Source of the DNA: Piscicola geometra
Lineage: Eukaryota > Annelida > Clitellata > Hirudinida > Piscicolidae
Direction: 5' to 3'
Assembly: GCA_943735955.1 (NCBI GenBank)
Contig: OX030963.1
Span: 4,280,658-4,344,657, forward strand
DNA length: 64,000 bases
Shown here: piece after piece, positions 54,281 through 64,000 of the stretch
Position numbering within the stretch: the first letter of the stretch is position 1
Layout: every line of letters begins with the position of its first letter
The notes under the pieces: generated by a model
What the model was told of the DNA's origin: nothing
Database searches by the model: none
What the model saw: the letters and a program-made list of their open reading frames with translations, nothing else
Position numbers and translations under genes: made by a program

Positions 54281-54675
54281 CGGATACTAAAAAGGTAGAA
54301 GCTAAAGGAGATTGGACCAAACCTAAACAAAAGGATACTAAAAAGGTGGAAACTAAGGAGGATTGGACCAAACCTAAACAAAAGGATACTAAAAAGGTGG
54401 AAACTAAGGAGGATTGGACCAAACCTAAACAAAAGGATACCAAAAAAGTAGAAGCTAAGGGGGATTGGACCAAACCTAAACAAAAGGATACTAAAAAAGG
54501 TGGAAACTAAGGAGGATTGGACCAAACCTAAACAAAAAGATACTAAAAATGTAGAAGCTAAGGGGGATTGGACGAAACTAGAACAAAAAGATATACTTTT
54601 TTGAGTAATCTTTTGTTTTGGTTTGGTCCATTCACCCTTAGTTTTTACCTTTTTAGTATCCTTTTGTTTTATATA
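54281..54675. repeat. 51-bp minisatellite with terminal inverted copy
   Basis: Six units of 51 bp start at about 54281 (ACTAAAAAGGTGGAAACTAA within each). In frame the unit reads KDTKKVETKEDWTKPKQ, 17 residues, with KVEAKGDW variants alternating with KVETKEDW. A 1-bp insertion at about 54497 breaks the frame after four units, so it is not an intact protein. From about 54600 to 54675 an inverted, degenerate unit follows (TTTTGTTTTGGTTTGGTCCA), making a hairpin-capable structure. Confidence 0.85.
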
Positions 54676-54806
54676 TTTTTATTTTTAGGATTTTTTATAT
54701 TAGTCCATTTTTTGTGTGAAAGGACCTTAAAGATTAAGTTAACTTTAGTCCATATATTTTATTAATATTTATTAATATTTTATTTGTCGTCTATGCTACA
54801 TGTTCT

Positions 54807-55349
54807 TTGCTTATGTTAATGCATCGAGTCTCATTTAAATGGATCCCCATGACGGGTACCACCACCACCACAGCCGACCATTTCACTTTCGACGAAACTC
54901 CACCGGCTTATTCAGAATGCCCGATAGTGGAGGAGGTGGTGGTTGCATCACACAGCTCCACCCTTCATGGGGATGCTTCGAGTTTCAGACCCCATGGTGG
55001 TGGTGGGTTGATGAGTAGTGGAAGTGGTGGAGGGTTGAGGCTCGGTGATGATGATGATGTTGAAGAAGACAGATCTGAGATGAAGGCAAGCAATTCAGAG
55101 GTTGATTTCAACAACAACTTCAATGACGAAAGGCGTGGTGTAAGGTTTAGTGTTATTGGTAATAATGGAAGTACTAGAGTTAACGAAAGTGATACTGTTA
55201 GTGTAACTGGTATTGTGAGTAATGATGCTAGTACAGCTAGAACTGGTGTGAGTATTCCTATTGCGGGTACTTCGACAATGAGTGACCACAACCAGCATCA
55301 TCAGAATGACCATCTGGATAATAGGAACCTATCCAGTGTTAGTCTTTAG
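54807..55349 (+). CDS. Uncharacterised ORF with PPxY motif
   Basis: A 180-codon frame, likely start at the internal ATG of MTGTTTTTADHF (54849). It carries ETPPAYSECP, a PPxY motif of the kind bound by WW domains of NEDD4-family ubiquitin ligases. The remainder is Gly/Ser/Asp-rich with no transmembrane segment. It could be a single-exon gene or the first exon of the gene at 55680-57040; however, no good donor in the phase required by the 55680 exon was found, so the two are listed separately. No family recognised. Confidence 0.45.
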   Translation: MLMLMHRVSFKWIPMTGTTTTTADHFTFDETPPAYSECPIVEEVVVASHSSTLHGDASSFRPHGGGGLMSSGSGGGLRLGDDDDVEEDRSEMKASNSEVDFNNNFNDERRGVRFSVIGNNGSTRVNESDTVSVTGIVSNDASTARTGVSIPIAGTSTMSDHNQHHQNDHLDNRNLSSVSL

Positions 55350-55679
55350 TGGGTTATTTTAATGTATGTGATAGAAAAAGTTTAAATTTAAATTAAATTA
55401 ATTATTTTATATATTAATCAATCAAATGTATTATTTCATATATTGATTAATCAATAAAATTTATTGTTTCATATATTAATTAATCAATCCAATGTATTAT
55501 ATCATTTATTGATTAATCAACGAGATTTATTATTTCATATATTAATTATTTAATTAAAATAAATTATAAAAATATATTGTTACAATTAAAATAAATTATA
55601 AAAATATATTGTTACAATTAAAATAAATTATGTTAAACTATAATTTTCAACTCTTCACTCACACACAGTCTCTCCCCAG

Positions 55680-57040
55680 CAATCCACAAGTCACCCCAAA
55701 CCAACCATGTCGTCCCAAACGCCCCACCTCCTTCTACACCAGCCCTTCAATCTCCTCCCTCCTTTCCACCTCGGCTCCTGCCACCACCCCCTCTTTCTGG
55801 CACCCCATTTTCGACCGACTGACTCCATTTTGTCCCCATTTGGTGGATGTCGCCGTGCACGGAGCATCCCAAAGGCATACCCTCTTCACACCCCCGCGTG
55901 GCAATTCACCTACTGGTAAATGTGCTTGGGGTGGTTGGGGGGGAGGGTTAATGATGTGGTGTAGGTGAATATTGGTGGGTACTGGTGTGAGATTGGTAGA
56001 GAGTAAATGGGGTAGGTACTGGTGTGTAGGGTGTTAAGGGTGGAAGGGGGGTGGCTAATGGTGGACAGGGGGTTATGAGTGTAGATTCAAGCTACAGTCA
56101 TATTTTTTCATTTTAGCTTTTTGTTTTCTACTACACTACTACTACTACTATTACTACTACTACTACTTCTACTACTACTACTACTACTAGTACTACTACT
56201 ACTACTACTACTACTACTACCACTACTACTACCACCAGCATCACTACTACAACTACAACCACTACCACTACCTTCTCTTCCCACCAGCACAACTACCACC
56301 ACCCACAATGCACCCACAAACCAACCAATCAGAAAGCCCCCTTTCACGTGACCTCCCGAGGCGCCAATCAATGGGTGCCATCAGGTATGGTGACCCAGTT
56401 GAAAGGGGCGTGGGGGTGGAGTTGCGGAGGTTGGGGGACTGGACGAATGTCGACCAGACAGGGCTGGTGAGTGGATGGTTTTTTGGGGGTTTGGGGGGGT
56501 GGTTTGTTGTTGGGGGATGGTGTGTTGTTGGGGGGAGGGATGGTGCGTGGGTGTAGTTTTTTGGCCGGAGGGTTTGAATGGTATTGTGGGTTTGGTGAGT
56601 TGGGATTTGGATAGAGTGATGCGTAGATGGTGGATGGTTGATGGTGGGGGGGGGGGGGGGGGGTTTGGCGTTGTGGTTGTGGGGGAGGATTGACTTCATT
56701 TAGGCTTCTACGACAAGAATCTTTTATGATTATGATGATCGTGATGGTAATGATGATGATATTGATTCTGATAAGGATAATGATGACGAAGATTATAGTG
56801 ATGATGATAGTCTTCCCACCACCACCTCCACAGGGACACGGCTACCACCTTGACCAACCACTCTACCTCAAACTCAACAAACTTTTCTCTCGTTCTTACC
56901 CCGGTTCTCCTTCCTCTTCCTCTTTCTTCTCCAATAATCATGATAATGATCATGACCACGAATCTGCTGATGATGATGATGATCTTTGTGGTTGTCATGG
57001 TTTCAAGCGAAAGAATCGTAGAGACAGTAAAAGATTTTAG
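55680..57040 (+). CDS. Uncharacterised three-exon gene segment with BH3-like motif
   Basis: Exons 55680-55915 (enters in phase 2, leaves in phase 1), 56288-56466 and 56834-57040 (TAG at 57038-57040) join in one frame with standard GT..AG sites. The product includes SFWHPIFDRLTPFCPHLVDV, HTLFTPPRGNSPTG, RYGDPVERGVGVELRRLGDW, GYHLDQPLYLKLNKLFSR, and an acidic then basic tail (DDDDDLCGCHGFKRKNRRDS). The segment VGVELRRLGDWT (56410-56445) fits the BH3 core L-x3-GD of BCL-2-family ligands, without a polar break except Thr at the fourth hydrophobic position. There is no C-terminal membrane anchor. The upstream exon is unknown; the PPxY ORF at 54807 is the nearest candidate. Confidence 0.5.
56132..56232. 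repeat. (TAC)n/(CTA)n run in an intron
   Basis: ACTACTACT repeats with a few TTC and TAG interruptions, passing into CCACTACCA sequence before the 56288 acceptor. Confidence 0.9.
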
Positions 57041-59146
<2,106 letters not shown>

Positions 59147-59227
59147 TCACATGAAACTATTACTGCTAGTATTACTATTATTATTACTATTGTTTTCGTT
59201 GTTATTATTATTATTATTATTATTGTA

Positions 59228-59275
<48 letters not shown>

Positions 59276-59734
59276 GTAATTATTATTGTTATTGTTATTA
59301 AGAAGCGAATCGCAAAAAGCCAGTAAATTATTCTGCAAGTTTTTCACGTCATCATTATCATCCCTATCCAAACTGGAATTAAAAATGAGATTATTATTAT
59401 TATTATTATTAGGATCATTACTAGCATAGCCTCTCGAAAGACGGTTATTTTTGAAAGCGCTTTTTCCAGAACCTCCATTCGACACATCCCTGTTCATTCG
59501 TGACGTCACGCCATCGTCATCAGCGCCACCACCAGTACAAATACTACTACTACCATTACCAAGATTACTATTATTAACATTATTATTAATATTCATATTG
59601 TTATTATTATTATTATTTATATTGTTATTATGATTATTCATATGATTATTCTTGAGGGTGGTTCTTACAAACATCTCCAAACACCTCCGCGCCTTCCTCT
59701 CCGCCTCCAAGTCCTTGCGTAATGAGAGGTGACT
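59147..59734 (-). CDS. ARHGEF7: PIX last exon: coiled-coil end and poly-Asn tail
   Basis: Begins after CACGACAG with SHLSLRKDLEAERKARRC, the end of the trimeric coiled coil, then FVRTTLKN. The rest is poly-Asn from AAT/AAC repeats, broken by ordinary segments such as TSRMNRDVSNGGSGKSAF and RDDNDDVKNLQNNLLAFCDS, and it ends NTSSNSFM. Vertebrate beta-PIX ends soon after the coiled coil in a PDZ-binding DETNL; no such motif is seen here. The unbroken frame across 588 nt and the non-repetitive islands argue that the tail is translated. Confidence 0.75.
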
Positions 59735-61681
59735 CTGTCGTGGTGGTGGTGATGATGATGATGATGGTTATGATGATGATGATGATGGTGGTCATGATGA
59801 TGGTGGTGGTCATGATGGTGATGATGGAGGTCATGATGATGGTGATGATGGTGGTTATGATGATGATGATGATGATGATGGTTATGATGATGATGATGAT
59901 GCAGTGACCTGCTTTAATTCTTCAAGTTGATCCTTCAACGCGTAGACCGTGTCGACCAGCGTCCTGATGATGATTAAAAATAAAATAACAATAAAAACTT
60001 TTATTATTATCAATATTATTGTTATTATTATTATTATAATTATTCTCATCATCATCAACACCACCATCATCGTCATCATCATCATCATCCTCATCATTTT
60101 CATCCACTGACTTCTCCTCCAACACCACTTGTCCATCCTTCACCCCCTCCACCATCATCTTCTCATCCCCCGCCACCAAGACCGCTGTCGTTTCTATCAA
60201 CACTGACGTTATGATGATGATGATGGTGATTATGATGGTGGTAGTGATGATGATGGTGTTGATGGTGGTGATGATGATGGTGGTGATGATAGTGGTAGTG
60301 ATGATCGTGATAGTGATGATGGTGGTAGTGATGATGGTGGTAGAGATGGTGATGGTGGTAGTGATGATGGTGGTAGTGATGATGATGGTGGTGGTGATGA
60401 TGATAATGTTGATGGTGATGATGATGGTGGTGGTGATAGTGGTAGTGATGATGGTGGTAGTGATGATGGTGGTAGTGATGATGGTGGTAGAGATGGTGAT
60501 GGTGGTAGTAATGATGATGGTGGGGTGTGGTGTTGATGGTGATAATGACGATGATGGTAGCGATGGTGGTGTTGATGATGATGGTGGTGTTGATGGTGAT
60601 AATGATGATGATGGTGGTGGTGTTGATGATGATGGTGGTTGTGGTGATGATGATGGTGGTGATGATGATGGTAGTTTTGATAATGGTGGCGGTGATGATG
60701 ATGATGAAAACTCACTTGAATTAGTGCCTTGTCTACTCTTTCCTGCTACACAGTAAGATTCTATAACCTGGTATAATTATACTAATAAAAATATTGATAT
60801 TAATAACAATAATAATAAATACTAATATCAATAATAATAATAATAATAAATACTAATATCAATAAAAATATTAACAATAAATAAATAAAAAAAGATAATA
60901 TTAGGAATATATTTTTGTTATTGTGAGCACCTTGAGCATCACTGCGTCTTCCTGCAAGACTTTGGCGTCGTCGACTAGAGATGGGTGGGTGGTGCTGATA
61001 GTAGTTTTCTTATTTTTAGGATATTTTAATTTATTATATTAAGTAATTTAAATGTGAAAATAAGGTAGCAAAAAAGTTCGATTAACAAAGATATTTAAAT
61101 AAATGAAGATTTTAAATAATATTGTCCTGAAAGGCAAAGCGACTAAATGAAGATAATGCTGATGAGAATGGTGATGATGATGCTGATGAGATGATGATGA
61201 TGCTGATGAGATGATGATGATGCTGATGATGGTGATGATGATGCTGATGATGAAGATAATGAAAATAAAGATAATGCTGATGATGATGAAGATGATGATG
61301 ATTATATGAATCTGAGAATGTTTGGGAAAAAATTTAAGTAATCAATTCAGTCAATTTAAATTGTGAAAATTGAAATTAAATCAGCTTGCAAAACCAAAGA
61401 TACCCGAATAAAGTTTACTTCTGAGAATTTTTATGTATATTAACAATTAAACTGAAAACTAAATAAGTTTTGTGAATAATAGAATTTTTATGAAAATTCA
61501 TTTTAATCAAATCAAGCAACACTTAATCTAATCAACACAAGATTTAATTCGACTTGACGTTGATTCAACTCACTGATTAGAGTTTAAGAGAATCAATTAT
61601 GATAATGTGGATGTTGCTGATGATGATGATGATGACGATGATGATGATGATGTTGCTGATAATGATGCTGATGATGATGAC

Positions 61682-61715
<34 letters not shown>

Positions 61716-63516
61716 CGTCGAGAATGATAAAAACTCAAGAAGGTGAAAAAGAAATAAAGATGAAATCGATGAAGGCAATAAGGTATTTGTTAACTAAAAA
61801 GAATAAATAGCCAGTAATGGGGGAGGAGGGGTAGAAAAAATAATATAATAATAATAATAATTATGAAAGATTTTTGAAGCGGCAAACTTTTCTTATAAAC
61901 AATACATTCTTCCTGTAGAGTGGCTCTGTCGCCTTGTGTGTGTGTGTGTGTGTTTGTGTGTGTGTGAGTGTGTGTGTAAATAAAGCCCTAATTCTCAAGT
62001 CCAAGCAACATTAGGCATACGTTAACCTACATTCCTTTCGAAACTCCATCCCACCTATCCATCTAACCAACCAACCAACCAACCAACCAACCAACCAACC
62101 CACTCAATCAATCAATCAATTACAGCAATCACCCACCACTCGACCCTTTCCAATTAACCTATTTAAACCCCCCCCAAAAAAAGGCATCTTATTAACTCAC
62201 CCGCTCTCCCACCCACCATCCATCCCAACCAACCACCCACCATCCATCCACCAACAAACCACCCCACCATCCATCCACCATCCAATCCACCCCAAACTCC
62301 ACTCATCACTCTTTTCCAACCAACCACCCCATCCAACCTACTGCCCCCCACCCACCCACTCTCCCCACTCCACCCACTCCAACCACCTAACCCATTCCAC
62401 CCACCACCCAGCACTCCAACCACTCCCCCCCACTCCAACCTCCCACTCCACCACCCACTCCAACCACCCCCCACTCCAACCACCCACTCCACCACCCACC
62501 ACTCCCCCCCACTCCAACCACCCACTCCACCCCCCTCTCCACCACCCACTCCACCACCCACCACTCCCCCCCCTCCAACCACTCCCCACCACTCCAACCA
62601 CCCCCCACTCGAACCCCCCTCTCCACCACCCACCAACCGGTTTTCTTTCGACCAGACGCGCCTAGATTTCGTCGATGGAATCTTGGACTCCTTGCCACCA
62701 CCTCCACCTCCCTCGCCACCACCCCCCTGAGGGGCGGACATGCACGCAAGTTTAAAGCACTGGCCCTGCTACTACGTCTGTTGTTGTTGGGGTTGGGATT
62801 GTTGGGGTTGTTGTTGGGGTTGTTGTTGTTGGGGTTGTTGTTGCTTGATGATGATGCCGTGTTGTTGTTGTTGTTGTTGTTGTTGTTGATGATGTTGTCG
62901 TGGTGTAGAAAGGAGGGTAGGTAGAATTGACTGTTTGAGAGAGTGATCGATGTGGGAATGGAAGGTGGTTGGGTGGAGGTGAAGGTGGGCAGGGGTGGGT
63001 TAGAGGGGGGTGGGTTGGGCAGGGGTTGTTGTTGCTTTTGGTGGGTGGGTCGGTGGTGTTTGTGGTGAGGGGGGGTAGAGGCTTGTTTGGTGAAAGGGGG
63101 GTTGGTGGTGGGGGTGGAGGGGGGAGATCGGAAGGAGGAATGGAAGGAGCTGTGGTGCTTCGGCGTCAAACCACTGCCAACCTTCGGAGGCTGTGGTGAT
63201 GGTGGTGATGAAAGTTACGGTGATGATGATCATAGTTGTGATGGTGGTAATGATGATAGTTACGATGATGGTGATGATGATAGTTGTGAAGCCCGCAACC
63301 ATTACCACAAATCCCCCACAATCACCACCACCACCACCATCACAACCACCACAACCAACTCCTCCACCACCACAACCACCACCACCACCACACCAACCAC
63401 CTTCTTAGCCACCACTCCGACAGGCCCCAGCTTCACTGGGTTCTTGAGCGACTGCAGCCACTGCAGCTTCTCCCTTTGCGAGCCACACACCACCACCATG
63501 CGCTTGCTCTTGCTCT
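59147..63516 (-). CDS. ARHGEF7: PIX-type Rho guanine nucleotide exchange factor, C-terminal half
   Basis: PIX proteins activate Rac/Cdc42 and scaffold PAK and GIT at adhesions and synapses. Minus-strand exons: 63516-63401, 63190-62638, 61932-61906, 60974-60931, 60742-60716, 60202-60112, 59963-59909, 59734-59147. Exon 1 here ends a PH domain (VVVCGSQREKLQWLQSL). Exon 2 is a Pro/Ser/Asn-rich linker with ALNLRACPPLRG, like CLRPAPPLRP of beta-PIX. VLQEDAVMLK matches the EEDAQILKVIEAYC region. EEKTLVDTVYALKDQLEELK plus SHLSLRKDLEAERKARRCLE is the PIX coiled coil (beta-PIX EEKSLVDTVYALKDEVQEL). The protein then runs into an Asn-rich tail of about 165 residues and stops at 59147. All junctions agree in phase except 60716 to 60202. 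SH3, DH and most of PH lie beyond the right edge; alpha versus beta cannot be decided. Confidence 0.85.
59740..59900. repeat. GATGATGGTGGT repeat in the last PIX intron
   Basis: GATGATGATGGTTATGATGA units between the coiled-coil exons. Confidence 0.88.
60208..60705. repeat. GATGATGGTGGTAGT repeat in a PIX intron
   Basis: About 500 bp of GATGATGGTGGTAGTGATGA with a 15/18-bp substructure, bounded on both sides by PIX exons. On the gene strand it contains essentially no AG dinucleotide, which limits where a further exon could begin. Confidence 0.88.
61140..61310. repeat. GATGATGCTGATGA repeat
   Basis: Irregular GATGCTGATGAGATGATGAT units in the PIX intron between 60974 and 61906; a second GAT run lies at 61617-61715. 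Confidence 0.85.
61938..61978. repeat. Short (TG)n next to a 27-nt PIX exon
   Basis: TGTGTGTG with two interruptions, directly upstream (on the gene strand) of the micro-exon 61932-61906. Confidence 0.9.
62060..62637. repeat. C/A-rich CCACTCCACC repeat at a PIX donor
   Basis: CAACCACCCACTCCACCACC units. On the gene strand it is the GGTGGGTGGTGG repeat starting at the exon donor G|GTTGGTGGGTGG, the same donor-anchored G-rich pattern as in the cyclase gene. (CCAA)n and (CAAT)n runs lie at 62063-62125. Confidence 0.88.
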
Positions 63517-63559
63517 CTGTGGTGATGGTAGTAATAGTTGTGGTGGTGGTGGTGGTGGT

Positions 63560-63725
63560 GGTGGATTGATGATGATGATGATTATGATGGAAACGATGAT
63601 GATGATGATGATTATGATGGAAACGATGATGATGATGATGATTATGATGAAAACGATGATGATGATGATTATGATGAAAACGATGATGATGATGATTATG
63701 ATGAAAACGATGATGATGATACTTA
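63560..63725. repeat. 33- and 30-bp GATGATGATTATGATGGAAAC repeat
   Basis: Five tandem copies: GATGATGATGATTATGATGG plus AAAC, later with AAAAC, followed by GGTGGTAGTAGT irregular sequence to about 63860 and a CAT run reaching the window edge. Confidence 0.85.
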
Positions 63726-64000
63726 TGGTATTAGTGGTGGTGGGATGGTAGTAGTAAGGATGATAGTGGTGGTGATGGTAGTAGTTGTGATGATGGTAGC
63801 GGTAATGTTAGTAGTCGTGGTGAGAATGGAGGTGATGGTAGTAGTTGTGGTGAAGGTAGTAGGTGCAAAAAATGGTTCATAACCACCATCATCATCCTTG
63901 TCCAATCACCACCACCATCATCATCATTACGACCATCATCATCATTACCACCATCATCATCAGCATCGTTATCATCATCATCATCATCATCATCATCATC
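63726..64000. other. Right edge, PIX intron
   Basis: Repeat-rich sequence (GGTAGTAGT, then CATCATCAT from about 63945). A short non-repeat patch at about 63862-63905 could be a small exon (minus strand GYEPFFAPTT) but has no support beyond composition. Confidence 0.4.

Overview
The window is eukaryotic nuclear DNA: spliced genes on both strands, AT-rich intergenic DNA, and very large amounts of simple-sequence and minisatellite repeat packed into introns. The best taxonomic clue is a small heat-shock protein with two alpha-crystallin domains (40800-44357, minus), an architecture known mainly from flatworms, so a flatworm or other spiralian is my best guess. Exon models were built by hand from homology, GT/AG sites and phase.

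Layout. 3-1835 (+): 3' end of a gene with a possible SOCS-box-like segment and an Asn/Ser/Pro-rich tail. 4794-26301 (+): a complete 19-exon membrane adenylyl cyclase of the ADCY9 type (1,150 codons, every junction phase-consistent), its introns filled with repeats, a 5'-truncated LINE with an open reverse-transcriptase frame, and two tRNA-like SINE heads. 26302-32100: AT-rich intergenic DNA with a second, decayed LINE. 32222-34134 (+): the ubiquitin-conjugating enzyme UBE2W. 34829-37830: two copies of an unnamed dispersed repeat around a small secreted-protein gene (36125-36580, minus) with a clear TATA box and 5'UTR intron. 40800-44357 (-): two-domain small heat-shock protein, five exons. 47034-51505 (-): p24 cargo receptor of the TMED9/TMED4 group, five exons. 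54281-54675: a 51-bp minisatellite with an inverted copy. 54807-57040 (+): unrecognised gene(s) with a PPxY motif and a BH3-like segment. 59147-63516 (-): C-terminal half of a PIX (ARHGEF6/7) Rac/Cdc42 exchange factor whose N-terminal SH3/DH domains lie off the right edge.

The genes are ordinary, unrelated housekeeping and signalling genes (cAMP synthesis, ubiquitylation, chaperone, ER-Golgi transport, Rho GTPase control); there is no operon or cluster logic. The most unusual property is structural: many introns begin, at or within a few bases of the 5' splice site, with G-rich (GGTG/GGAT) tandem repeats and end, close to the 3' splice site, with C-rich or CA-rich repeats that are often their complements. 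Such introns could fold end to end. Most of the long open frames in the window are by-products of these repeats.
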